DNA of 18,049 bases from positions 1 to 18,049 of the forward strand of contig WFPZ01000196.1 in NCBI GenBank assembly GCA_015487335.1, given 5' to 3'. Every line of letters begins with the position of its first letter. The first letter of the stretch is position 1. Shown piece after piece: positions 5,833 to 14,045 of the stretch. A program made the position numbers and the translations under genes. The notes under the pieces were generated by a model. That model did not search any database and was not told the DNA's origin. It saw only the letters and a list, made by a program, of their open reading frames with translations. Origin of the DNA: Paracoccaceae bacterium. Lineage in GTDB: Bacteria; Pseudomonadota; Alphaproteobacteria; Rhodobacterales; Rhodobacteraceae.

Positions 5833-7407
5833 TTGAAGATCGGAACGCCGAAAGAGGTTCATCCGGGCGAGGCGCGGGTCGCCATGACGCCCGAAAGCGC
5901 CCTGCAGCTGCAGAAGCTCGGCCATGAATGCGTGATCGAGGCCGGGGCGGGCAAGGCTGCGGGCTTTTCGGATGCGGCCTACAGGGAGGCCGGGGTCGAG
6001 GTGGTCAGGGGGGCGGCGGCGCTGTGGAAGGCGGCCGACATCGTGGCCAAGGTGCGCCCGCCGACCGAGACCGAGGCCAAGCGGCTGCGCAAGGGCCAGA
6101 CGCTGATCAGCTTTTTCCATCCCGACCAGAACGAGGCGCTGCTGGAGCTGTGCCGCGACAAGGGCGCCAATGTCATCGCCATGGACATGGTGCCGCGCAT
6201 CAGCCGGGCCCAGAAGATGGACGCGCTGTCCTCGATGGCCAACATCGCCGGCTACCGGGCGGTGATCGAGGCGGGCAACAATTTCGGGCGCTTCTTCACC
6301 GGGCAGGTGACGGCCGCGGGCAAGGTGCCGCCGGCCAAGGTGCTGGTGGTGGGCGCCGGCGTGGCGGGCCTTGCGGCGATCGGCACCGCGGTGAGCCTGG
6401 GCGCCATCGTCTATGCCTTCGACGTGCGTCCCGAGGTGGCCGAGCAGATCGAATCGATGGGGGCCGAGTTCGTCTATCTGGAGTTCGAGGACGATCAGGA
6501 CGGCGCCGAGACGGGCGGCTACGCCAAGCCCTCCAGCCCCGAGTTCCTGGCCAAGCAGCTGGAGAAATTCCGCGAGATGGCCCCCGAGATGGATATCGTC
6601 ATCACCACCGCGCTGATCCCCGGCCGGCCCGCGCCGAAGCTGTGGACAGCCGACATGGTGGAGATGATGAAGCCGGGATCGGTGATCGTCGACCTGGCCG
6701 CCGAACGCGGCGGCAACTGCGAGCTGACCAAACCGGGCGAGAAGATCGTCACCAAAAACGGCGTGACGGTCATCGGCTACACCGATTTTCCCTCGCGCAT
6801 GGCGGCGCAAAGCTCGACGCTTTACGCCAACAACATCCGCCACATGCTGGCCGATCTGACCCCGAACAAGGACGGGCAGATCGTGCATGACATGGAGGAT
6901 GACGTGATCCGCTCTGCCACGGTGACCTACCAGGGCGAGATCACCTGGCCGCCGCCACCGTTGAAGGTGAAGGCAATCGCGACGAAGAAGCCGGCAAAGG
7001 CCGAGGCCAAGGAACCGACCCCCGAAGAGCGCCGGGCACAGGAGAGGGCCGCGTTCCGGGCCCAGACGGTTCGTCAGGTGGCGCTTCTGGGGGTGGGCGG
7101 GGCCTTGCTGCTGGCGGTGGGCGCCGTCGCGCCGGCCAGCTTCATGCAGCATTTCATCGTCTTCGTGCTGTCGGTCTTCGTGGGCTTCCAGGTGATCTGG
7201 AACGTCAGCCACAGCCTGCACACGCCGCTGATGTCGGTGACCAACGCGATCTCGTCGATCATCATCCTGGGCGCGCTGCTGCAGATCGGGTCGAGCTCGT
7301 GGCTGGTGCTGTTGCTGGCCGCGCTCAGCGTGTTCATGGCCGGGATCAACATCTTCGGCGGTTTCCTGGTCACCCGGCGCATGCTCGCCATGTTCCAGAA
7401 ATCCTGA
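5833..7407 (+). CDS. pntA: Proton-translocating NAD(P)+ transhydrogenase, alpha subunit
   Basis: A 524-residue alpha subunit of the energy-coupled transhydrogenase, which drives hydride transfer from NADH to NADP+ with inward proton flow. Residues 1-370 are the soluble NAD(H)-binding domain I, with KIGTPKE at the N-terminus, RAQKMDALSSMANIAGY around 125-141 and the dinucleotide fold VVGAGVAGLAA at 172-182. A charged linker (380-412) leads to four hydrophobic segments between about 415 and 515, so alpha carries the membrane part that is a separate PntAB chain in Rhodospirillum rubrum. The TTG at 5833 is chosen because GGAGGAG lies five bases upstream and MKIGTPKE is the canonical start; an in-frame TTG at 5770 would add 21 unrelated residues. 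pntB follows 13 bases after the stop. Confidence 0.95.
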   Translation: MKIGTPKEVHPGEARVAMTPESALQLQKLGHECVIEAGAGKAAGFSDAAYREAGVEVVRGAAALWKAADIVAKVRPPTETEAKRLRKGQTLISFFHPDQNEALLELCRDKGANVIAMDMVPRISRAQKMDALSSMANIAGYRAVIEAGNNFGRFFTGQVTAAGKVPPAKVLVVGAGVAGLAAIGTAVSLGAIVYAFDVRPEVAEQIESMGAEFVYLEFEDDQDGAETGGYAKPSSPEFLAKQLEKFREMAPEMDIVITTALIPGRPAPKLWTADMVEMMKPGSVIVDLAAERGGNCELTKPGEKIVTKNGVTVIGYTDFPSRMAAQSSTLYANNIRHMLADLTPNKDGQIVHDMEDDVIRSATVTYQGEITWPPPPLKVKAIATKKPAKAEAKEPTPEERRAQERAAFRAQTVRQVALLGVGGALLLAVGAVAPASFMQHFIVFVLSVFVGFQVIWNVSHSLHTPLMSVTNAISSIIILGALLQIGSSSWLVLLLAALSVFMAGINIFGGFLVTRRMLAMFQKS

Positions 7408-7420
7408 GGAGGCTGCAGCC

Positions 7421-8854
7421 ATGAGTTACGGATTTACCACTGCGGCCTATGTCGTCGCGGCCGTGCTGTTCATCCTGGCCCTTGGCGGGCTGTCAAACCA
7501 GGAAAGCGCGAAGCGCGCGGTCTGGTACGGAATGGTGGGCATGGCGCTGGCCGTGATCGCCACGCTGATCGGCCCCGGATCGGGGCTGTGGCTGCTGTCG
7601 GTCGTGCTGATCGGCGCAGGCGGGATCATCGGCTACTACGTGGCCAAGCGCGTGCAGATGACGGAGATGCCCCAGCTGGTGGCGGCGATGCACTCTCTGG
7701 TCGGTCTGGCCGCTGTTTTCGTGGGCTTCAACGCCCATTTCGAACAGGTCCGCGTGCTGGCCATGGACGAATCCGCCCGCAAGGCGCTGGAAGGCTTTGC
7801 CGCGGTGCTGGCCAAGAAGACGCCGATCGAGCACGACATCCTGCGGGTCGAGCTGTTCCTGGGCATCTTCATCGGGGCGGTGACTTTCACCGGCTCGGTG
7901 ATCGCCTATGGCAAGCTGGCCGGCAAGGTCAGCTCGGCGGCGGTCAAGCTGCCCGGCGGCCATGCGCTGAACGCGGCGGCGGCGCTCGTCTCGGCGCTGG
8001 CGCTGGTGTGGTATTTCCAGGGCGGCGGGCTTCTGCCGCTGGTCGTGATGACCCTCGCCGCATTGTTCATCGGCTGGCATCTGATCATGGGCATCGGCGG
8101 CGCCGACATGCCGGTGGTGGTGTCGATGCTCAACTCCTATTCCGGCTGGGCGGCGGCGGCGATCGGCTTCTCGCTCGGCAACGATCTGCTGATCGTGGTC
8201 GGCGCGCTGGTGGGTTCTTCCGGTGCGATCCTGTCCTACATCATGTGCAAGGCGATGAACCGCTCGTTCATCTCGGTGATCCTGGGCGGATTCGGCGGCG
8301 CCTCGGGGCCGCAGATGGAGATGGACGGCGAGATGGTGCCGATCGACGCCGAGGGCGTGGCGGCACTGCTCAACGATGCCGACAGCATCATCATCGTGCC
8401 CGGCTACGGCATGGCGGTGGCGCAGGCGCAGAACGCGGTTTCCGAACTGACCCGCAAGCTGCGCGAGGCCGGCAAGAACGTGCGTTTCGGCATCCACCCG
8501 GTGGCAGGCCGCCTGCCGGGGCACATGAACGTGCTCCTGGCCGAGGCCAAGGTGCCCTATGACATCGTGCTGGAGATGGACGAGATCAACGACGATTTCC
8601 CCGACACCGACGTGGTGATCGTCATCGGCTCCAACGACATCGTCAATCCCGCCGCGCAGGAGGACCCCAACAGCCCGATCGCCGGGATGCCGGTGCTCGA
8701 GGTGTGGAAGGCCAAGAACGTGATCGTCATGAAGCGCGGCCAGGGCACCGGATATTCCGGCATCGAGAACCCGCTGTTCTACAAGGAGAACACGCGGATG
8801 TACTATGGCGATGCGAAGGAAAGTCTCGATCGGCTGTTGCCGCTGATCGAGTAG
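7421..8854 (+). CDS. pntB: Proton-translocating NAD(P)+ transhydrogenase, beta subunit
   Basis: A 477-residue beta subunit, partner of PntA. Residues 1-285 hold about nine membrane helices (domain II). His91 in LVAAMHSLVGL stands at the same position as the functionally important E. coli beta-His91 of the proton channel. Residues 295-477 are the NADP(H)-binding domain III, with IIIVPGYGMAVAQAQ (323-337), GIHPVAGRLPGHMNV (357-371) and VIGSNDIVNPAAQEDPNSPI (401-420), followed by KRGQGTGYSGIENPLFY (438-454). GAGGAGG precedes the ATG at a good distance. Length and motifs indicate a complete enzyme. It ends in a strong intrinsic terminator, so pntAB is a closed transcription unit. Confidence 0.96.
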   Translation: MSYGFTTAAYVVAAVLFILALGGLSNQESAKRAVWYGMVGMALAVIATLIGPGSGLWLLSVVLIGAGGIIGYYVAKRVQMTEMPQLVAAMHSLVGLAAVFVGFNAHFEQVRVLAMDESARKALEGFAAVLAKKTPIEHDILRVELFLGIFIGAVTFTGSVIAYGKLAGKVSSAAVKLPGGHALNAAAALVSALALVWYFQGGGLLPLVVMTLAALFIGWHLIMGIGGADMPVVVSMLNSYSGWAAAAIGFSLGNDLLIVVGALVGSSGAILSYIMCKAMNRSFISVILGGFGGASGPQMEMDGEMVPIDAEGVAALLNDADSIIIVPGYGMAVAQAQNAVSELTRKLREAGKNVRFGIHPVAGRLPGHMNVLLAEAKVPYDIVLEMDEINDDFPDTDVVIVIGSNDIVNPAAQEDPNSPIAGMPVLEVWKAKNVIVMKRGQGTGYSGIENPLFYKENTRMYYGDAKESLDRLLPLIE

Positions 8855-8861
8855 ATCGCCG

Positions 8862-8891
8862 AACGCCCCGGCCATGTGCCGGGGTGTTTCT
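8862..8891 (+). terminator. Intrinsic terminator after pntB
   Basis: AACGCCCCGGC (8862-8872) pairs with GCCGGGGTGTT (8878-8888) around the loop CATGT, with one G-U pair. The T-rich stretch TGTTTCT overlaps its end. It lies 8 bases after the pntB stop codon, which makes this the best terminator in the window. Confidence 0.75.
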
Positions 8892-8986
8892 CATGCGCAG
8901 CGCAGGGCCATGCACAGGAGGCCTGCGCGCCGCCCTGGCCCGCCCCCGCGCCAGGGCGGGCAGACACCGGAGCGGGCACGGGAGAG

Positions 8987-10261
8987 ATGCTGAAGGACCA
9001 TCCCCTGCGATACCAGCTGGCCAACGAGCTGCACGCCCGCCCCTTCCCCGAGATGGAGGTGCCCGGCTTTGCCGCCCTTCTGGCGGTCAAGGGCGAGCCG
9101 GGGGCGGGCGGGCTCGACCCGGAGGCCGACCGCACGCATCTTCTGGCCCTGCTCGAGCGTTTCGGCGCCCCCCATCCGCAGCCCGGGGCAACCCATTACT
9201 TCGGGCAGATCGGCAGGCATCGGCTGAAATGGGAGCGCCACACCGAGTTCACCACCTACACGATCTTCGGCGAAGGCAATGCCGAGCGCCCCTTCGACCC
9301 GGCGGTGTTCAACGTCTTTCCCGACGACTGGCTGGAGGCCATGCCCGGCGTGCGCCTGACCTCGGCGCTGATCCGGGTGGAGCGGCTGGAGGACGACGGC
9401 GCGGTGCCGCGCAAGCTGGAGGAGTGGATGGTGCGCGAGGGCATGGCGGTCAGTTCGGTGCTGGATGACGCGGCGATCATCGCCGGCGATTTCCGCATCG
9501 ACCCGGCCGGCCACCTGCGTTTCGCGGTCTTCGCCCGCCCCGGCACCGGCAGCCGGCGCATCGGCCGGGTGGTGCAGCGGCTGTGCGAGATCGAGACCTA
9601 CAAGACCCTGGCCATGCTGGGCTTTTTCCGGGCCCGCGAGCTGGGGCCGCAGATCGCCCGGATCGATGACGAGCTGACGGAACTGGTCCGCGGCATGAGC
9701 GAAGGCGCAGCCCCGCCCGACGAGGCCCTGCGCGAGCTGCTCAAGATCTCGGCCGAGCTGGAGAACATGTCCGCCGCCTCCAGCTTCCGTTTCGGGGCCA
9801 CGCGCGCCTACGAGGCGCTGGTGGCCCAGCGCATCGAGGTGCTGCGAGAAAAGCGTTTCAAGGGCCGCCAGACCTTCGCCGAGTTCATGATGCGCCGATT
9901 CGACCCGGCGATGCGCACCGTGCATGCCACCCGGGGACGGCTGCAGGAGATGGCCCAGGCGGCGGCGCGGGCGGGCGAGCTGCTGCGCACCCGGGTGGAC
10001 GTGGAGCGTTCGGCCCAGAACCAGAAGCTGCTGGAAAGCATGGACCGCCGGGCGCAGATGCAGCTGCGTCTGCAGCAGACGGTCGAGGGGCTCAGCGTGG
10101 TGGCGATCAGCTATTACGCGGTCAACCTCGCCGCCTACATGGCCTATCCCTTCCTCGCGCCGCTCGGTCTTTCCAAGGGGCTGGCCACGGCCGGGCTGAC
10201 CCCGCTGGTGGTGGTTCTGGTGTGGCTCATGGTCCGGCGCATCCGCCGCCACGTGGGATGA
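8987..10261 (+). CDS. DUF3422 family membrane protein
   Basis: A 424-residue protein of the DUF3422 family, known from proteobacteria but without an established function. The N-terminus DHPLRYQLANELHARPFP is the family hallmark. The long soluble middle (about 15-360) contains helical, charged stretches around 290-360 that could form coiled coil. Two hydrophobic segments near 366-390 and 399-416 are followed by a basic tail, so it is probably anchored by its C-terminus with the bulk in the cytoplasm. The ATG at 8987 is preferred because the family starts here; the frame is open to a GTG at 8876, but that lies inside the pntB terminator hairpin. The ribosome site is poor: GGGAG is only two bases from the ATG. 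It is convergent with the ABC importer operon. Confidence 0.85.
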   Translation: MLKDHPLRYQLANELHARPFPEMEVPGFAALLAVKGEPGAGGLDPEADRTHLLALLERFGAPHPQPGATHYFGQIGRHRLKWERHTEFTTYTIFGEGNAERPFDPAVFNVFPDDWLEAMPGVRLTSALIRVERLEDDGAVPRKLEEWMVREGMAVSSVLDDAAIIAGDFRIDPAGHLRFAVFARPGTGSRRIGRVVQRLCEIETYKTLAMLGFFRARELGPQIARIDDELTELVRGMSEGAAPPDEALRELLKISAELENMSAASSFRFGATRAYEALVAQRIEVLREKRFKGRQTFAEFMMRRFDPAMRTVHATRGRLQEMAQAAARAGELLRTRVDVERSAQNQKLLESMDRRAQMQLRLQQTVEGLSVVAISYYAVNLAAYMAYPFLAPLGLSKGLATAGLTPLVVVLVWLMVRRIRRHVG

Positions 10262-10304
10262 CCGCCCCCTTCATCCTGTCCGGATGTTCCCGCGCGGCAG
10301 GCGT

Positions 10305-10325
10305 GATTTTCCGGTGGGGAAAATC
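10305..10325. terminator. Candidate bidirectional terminator between DUF3422 and the importer operon
   Basis: GATTTTCC (10305-10312) and GGAAAATC (10318-10325) form an 8-bp stem around a GGTGG loop in the 79-bp gap between convergent genes. The stem carries its own A/T runs, so it can act in both directions, although no long U tract lies beyond it. Confidence 0.45.
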
Positions 10326-10340
10326 GCCCCCTTCGGCGCC

Positions 10341-11258
10341 TCAGCGGCCGCGGATCCGCGGGTCGAGCGCGTCGCGCAGCCCGTCGCCGATGTAGTTGAC
10401 GCTCAGCACCGTGAGCGAGATCGCCAGCCCCGGCCAGATCACGCGTTCGGGGTTGAGGGTCATGAAGTTGGTGCTGTCGAACAGAAGCCGCCCCCAGGTG
10501 GGGAAGTCCGAGGGAAAGCCCAGCCCCAGGAAGGACAGCGCGCTTTCGGTGATGATCGCGTTGGCGATGCCAAGCGTGGCCGAAACCATGATCGGGCTCA
10601 GCACGTTGGGCAGGATGTGGCGCAGGATCATCCGGTGGCTGGGGGTGCCGATGGAGCGCGCGGCAAGCACGAATTCCTGTTCCTTGAGCGAGAGCACGTC
10701 GCCGCGCACGATGCGCGCGGTCTGCATCCAGCTGGTGATGCCGATGACGAAGACGATCAGGATGAAGATGCCGGTTTCGGGGCCGAAGGCAGCGCGCAGG
10801 GTGTCGCGAAACAGCATGATGATGACCAGCAGCAGCGGCAGCAGCGGCAGAGCGAGGAAGAGATCGGTCAACCGCATCAGCGGCCCGTCGAGGCGCTTGA
10901 AGTAGCCCGCCAGCACCCCCACCAGCGTGCCCAGGACCAGCGACAGGGCCATTGCCGTAACCCCGACCAGCAGCGAGACCCGCCCGCCTGCCAGCACCTG
11001 GGCGAAGGTGTCGCGGCCCAGCTGGTCGGTGCCCATGGGATGGGCCAGGCTGGGGCCCTGGTTCTTGGCGCGGATGTCGATGTAGTTGGGCGGGATGTCC
11101 CACAGCCAGGGGCCGAAGATCACCAGCAGGCTGATGAAGATGAAGAACCCCATTCCGAGAAGGGCGCCGCGGTGGGTCTTGAACTGGTCCCACACGTCGG
11201 CCCATTGCGAGCGCCCGGCGCGGGACTGTCTGGCATCCTGAACGGTGGCGTCAGTCAT
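10341..11258 (-). CDS. Peptide-type ABC importer permease (DppC/OppC-like)
   Basis: A 305-residue inner-membrane permease of the dipeptide/oligopeptide/nickel importer class. It has an N-terminal cytoplasmic tail and a first membrane segment near 36-56. HPMGTDQLGRDTFAQVL, at about 93-109, is the typical DppC entry motif. The core has five more hydrophobic segments and the EAA loop around AARSIGTPSHRMILRHILPN, which contacts the ATPases. SALSFLGLGFPSDFPTWGRLL and the C-terminal GDGLRDALDPRIRGR are also standard. GAGGAT is the ribosome site. Its ATG overlaps the stop of the preceding permease gene (ATGACTGA), so the two are translationally coupled. It is the last gene of the importer operon. 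Confidence 0.93.
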   Translation of the reverse strand: MTDATVQDARQSRAGRSQWADVWDQFKTHRGALLGMGFFIFISLLVIFGPWLWDIPPNYIDIRAKNQGPSLAHPMGTDQLGRDTFAQVLAGGRVSLLVGVTAMALSLVLGTLVGVLAGYFKRLDGPLMRLTDLFLALPLLPLLLVIIMLFRDTLRAAFGPETGIFILIVFVIGITSWMQTARIVRGDVLSLKEQEFVLAARSIGTPSHRMILRHILPNVLSPIMVSATLGIANAIITESALSFLGLGFPSDFPTWGRLLFDSTNFMTLNPERVIWPGLAISLTVLSVNYIGDGLRDALDPRIRGR

Positions 11259-12261
11259 AGCGGATCCTCGGGTCGAGTATGCCGTAAAGGATGTCGGCGA
11301 TCAGGTTGAACAGCACGATCAGCACCGCGAAGATGAAGGTCAGCGTCTGCACCAGCGGGATGTCGGCCCCCTGGATGCCGATGATCAGCAGCTGGCCCAG
11401 GCCGTTCACCTTGAAGACCTGCTCGGTGATGATCGCCCCGCCGAACACCTGCGGCACGTTGAGCGCGATCACCGTGACCACCGGGATCAGCGAATTGCGC
11501 AGCACGTGCACCAGAAGCACCGTCCTTTCCTTCAGGCCCTTGGCACGGGCGGTGCGCACGTAGTCCTGGTTGAGGTTGTCGAGCATGCTCGCGCGCATGA
11601 AGCGGCTGATCTGGGCGGCGTTGAAAAGCGCCAGCACGAAGACCGGCATCGCCATCTGCCGCACCTGCTGCATGAAGCTGGCCCAGTCCTCGACCACCAG
11701 CGTGGTGTCGTAGATCGAGGGGAACCACCCCAGCCAGACCGAGAAGATGACGATCATCAGCACCCCGGTGAAGAAGGTGGGCACCGAGAAGCCGACCATC
11801 GAGATGAAGGTGCCGATCTGGTCGAACCAGCTGTACTGGCGGTAGGCCGAGACCACCCCGATGGGAATGGCGATGAGGATTCCCACCACGTAGGACATGC
11901 CTACCACCCACAGGGTCTGGGGCAGGCGCTCGACGATCAGGTCGACCACCGGCGAGCGGGTGGCCCAGCTGCGCACCCGCAGCCGGTCGCCGTCACCGAT
12001 CTGGATGCCGAACCACTGCTCGATGATGTTGAGAGGTTCGTTGATGAAGAACTGCTTGCACCACAGCAGGTAGCGCACCCAGATCGGCTGATCGAGGCCG
12101 AGGCTCTCGCGGATCTGCTGGCGCACCTCGGGGGGGATGGTCATCGGCAGGTTGCCGGTGGGGTCGTTGGGGGCCAGATCGAGCAGCAGGAAGATGATGA
12201 AACTGATGAACAGAAGCACCGGCACGGTGAACATGAGCCGTCTGATGGTGTAGTTCAGCAT
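11251..12261 (-). CDS. Peptide-type ABC importer permease (DppB/OppB-like)
   Basis: A 336-residue permease that pairs with the DppC-like protein to form the channel. It opens with MLNYTIRRLMFTVPVLL, the standard DppB start and first helix, followed by a periplasmic loop and five further membrane segments. The EAA loop is RTARAKGLKERTVLLVHVLRN, and the chain ends in ADILYGILDPRIRYD, typical of the family. The periplasmic loop (about 35-100) is longer than in E. coli DppB and carries an insert with DQPIWVRYLLWCKQFF and DGDRLRVRSW. The ribosome site is weak (no clear GGAG), and a strong hairpin lies between this gene and the binding-protein gene, consistent with lower expression of permeases than of the binding protein. 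Confidence 0.93.
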   Translation of the reverse strand: MLNYTIRRLMFTVPVLLFISFIIFLLLDLAPNDPTGNLPMTIPPEVRQQIRESLGLDQPIWVRYLLWCKQFFINEPLNIIEQWFGIQIGDGDRLRVRSWATRSPVVDLIVERLPQTLWVVGMSYVVGILIAIPIGVVSAYRQYSWFDQIGTFISMVGFSVPTFFTGVLMIVIFSVWLGWFPSIYDTTLVVEDWASFMQQVRQMAMPVFVLALFNAAQISRFMRASMLDNLNQDYVRTARAKGLKERTVLLVHVLRNSLIPVVTVIALNVPQVFGGAIITEQVFKVNGLGQLLIIGIQGADIPLVQTLTFIFAVLIVLFNLIADILYGILDPRIRYD

Positions 12262-12296
12262 GGATCAGTGTCTCGGTTCATCGGTTTGCGGGGAGG

Positions 12297-12327
12297 GGCC
12301 GCCCCGCGCGGGGTGCGCGGAGCGGCC
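12297..12327 (-). promoter_or_regulatory. Strong intra-operon hairpin between binding-protein and permease genes
   Basis: On the plus strand the 13-base arms 12297-12309 and 12315-12327 pair except for one C-A mismatch, with a five-base loop. In the minus-strand RNA, the sense of the operon, the same position becomes a U-G pair, so all 13 pairs form. It starts about 20 bases after the binding-protein stop codon and has no U tract. It probably protects the 3' end of the upstream message or dampens read-through into the permeases. Confidence 0.55.
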
Positions 12328-12346
12328 GGTTTCACGGGTTCGCGGC

Positions 12347-14044
12347 CTACTGGCGGTCCCAGTCGGCGACGTTCCACATCTCGCTGTCCCAGGTGTTCAG
12401 CTTGACACCGGTGAGCGAGTTGGCATGGGCCGAGACGCGCCCGCGGTGGATCAGCGGGATCATCGCGCCGTCCTGCACCAGCATGTCGTTGAGCTGCTTG
12501 ACGATCTCGGCACGTTCTTCCAGCGGGCCGGTGGCCGCCAGCTTGGCCCACAGCGCGTCATATTCGGGGTTGCAGTAGCGCGGCATGTTGGAGCCCAGCC
12601 AGTTGTTGGCCGGCGAGGGGATTTCCTCGCAGGTCCAGGACTTCATGTAGGTTTCCGGGTCCGTGCCGTCGAAGAGGTTGGTGTACATCTCGATGTCGGC
12701 ATAGAACTTCTGGAAGGTGTCCGGGCTGGACTGGTCGCCACCGAAGAACACGGCCGCGTCGATGTTCTTCAGCTCGGTTTCCACGCCGATCTCGCTCCAC
12801 CACTGCTTGATCAGCGCCTGGGTGTCCTGGCGCACGGCGTTGGTCGAGGTCTGATACAGGATCGACAGGCGCACGCCGTCCTTCTGGCGGATGCCGTCGG
12901 GGCCGGGCAACCAGCCGGCCTCGTCGAGGATGGCGTTGGCCTTGGCGATGTCCTGCACGAGGCACTCGTCATTGGCGGTGGAAACGTAGATCGCGGGCGC
13001 GGGCACCACGTTGCAGGTGGCCTGACCGGCCGCGCCATAGCCCACTTCGGCCAGCAGGTTGCGGTCGATCGCCAGGCTCAGCGCGCGGCGCACCGCCGGA
13101 TCGGTGAGGAAGGGGTGCGGGCCGCCTTCCAGCGTCGAGCGCTTCTCGCCCAGGGCCGGGTCGGGGTTGGTGAGGTTGACCATCAGCCGCTCCACGGCGG
13201 TGCCGAAGGCCGAGATCACCGTGCCCTTGCCGCCCTTGGCCATCTGCGAAAGGATCGCCGGGTCGATCTGCAGGTTCCAGGCGTAGTCGAACTCGCCGGT
13301 CTCCAGCACCGCGCGCGCAGCCGCCGCCGCATCGCCGCCGCCCTTGAATGTCAGGGTCGCGAAATGCGGCTTGTCGGGATCGCGGTAGTTGGGGTTGGCC
13401 TCCATGGTGATCACGTCATTGGCGCGGAACTCCACCACCCTGAACGGGCCGGTGCCCACGGGGTTGAAGTTCTGCTCGGTGCACTCGGGGGCCTTGGCGC
13501 CGACGCAGTTCTCGAACTGGGCGCGCTGGATGATCGGCGTGGTGGCGCCGACGAAGGGCCCGTAGGGGAAGGGCTTGGGCTTGTCGAAGGTGATCTTCAC
13601 GGTCAGCGGATCGAGGGCCTCGACATTGGCCACGTCGGCGAAGGCCGCCAAGCCCTGGCAGCCGCCGTCGGGCGCCATGCAGTAGTTGGCGGTGAACACC
13701 ACGTCATCGGCGGTCAGGTCGGTGCCGTCGGACCACTTGATGCCCTCCTTCAGCTTCCAGGTGATGGTGGTCAGGTCCTCCGAGACGCCGCCGTTGGCGA
13801 CGGTGGGGATCTCCTCGGCCAGCCAGGGCACCATGTTGCCGTTCTCGTCGTAGCGGGCCAGGGGCTCGAGGATCAGCGCCGAGGCGTCGATGTCCTTGGT
13901 GCCGCCCGAAAGATAGGGGTTCAGGATCGAGGCCGCCTGCCAGTAGATGATGTTCAGGTTGCCGGCGTCGCCGCGTCCGGCCTGGGCCATGGGGGCGGAT
14001 GCCAGCGCCAGCGCGGCTGCCGCGAGGATTGATCTGTACTTCAT
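12347..14044 (-). CDS. ABC importer periplasmic substrate-binding protein (SBP family 5)
   Basis: A 565-residue solute-binding protein of the DppA/OppA class. Residues 1-22 are a Sec signal peptide, with cleavage probably after APMAQA. The mature protein starts NLNIIYWQAASILNPYLS. Family landmarks are ILEPLARYDENGNMVPWLAEE, WKLKEGIKWSDGTDLTADDVVF, NPVGTGPFRVVEF and DPAVRRALSLAIDRNLL, with DQALIKQWW-like and NPEYDALWAKL elements near the end. At least eight cysteines in the mature chain suggest disulfides. The ATG at 14044 is chosen for the AAGGAG site and the signal peptide; it lies one base after the preceding ATPase stop codon. The ligand cannot be read from the sequence; peptides or N-acyl amino acids are suggested by the neighbouring hydrolases. 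Confidence 0.92.
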   Translation of the reverse strand: MKYRSILAAAALALASAPMAQAGRGDAGNLNIIYWQAASILNPYLSGGTKDIDASALILEPLARYDENGNMVPWLAEEIPTVANGGVSEDLTTITWKLKEGIKWSDGTDLTADDVVFTANYCMAPDGGCQGLAAFADVANVEALDPLTVKITFDKPKPFPYGPFVGATTPIIQRAQFENCVGAKAPECTEQNFNPVGTGPFRVVEFRANDVITMEANPNYRDPDKPHFATLTFKGGGDAAAAARAVLETGEFDYAWNLQIDPAILSQMAKGGKGTVISAFGTAVERLMVNLTNPDPALGEKRSTLEGGPHPFLTDPAVRRALSLAIDRNLLAEVGYGAAGQATCNVVPAPAIYVSTANDECLVQDIAKANAILDEAGWLPGPDGIRQKDGVRLSILYQTSTNAVRQDTQALIKQWWSEIGVETELKNIDAAVFFGGDQSSPDTFQKFYADIEMYTNLFDGTDPETYMKSWTCEEIPSPANNWLGSNMPRYCNPEYDALWAKLAATGPLEERAEIVKQLNDMLVQDGAMIPLIHRGRVSAHANSLTGVKLNTWDSEMWNVADWDRQ

Positions 14045-14045
14045 T

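Noticed and set aside
4636..7422. 928-codon open frame on the minus strand across the methyltransferase, rhodanese and pntA genes
   Set aside because: It is antisense or out of frame to well-recognised genes, has low-complexity His/Arg/Gly-rich composition and no recognisable domain. Such frames arise from GC-rich codon bias.
8876..8986. GTG-initiated N-terminal extension of the DUF3422 gene
   Set aside because: The GTG lies inside the pntB terminator loop region and the extra 37 residues are Ala/Pro/Gly-rich and not part of the family.
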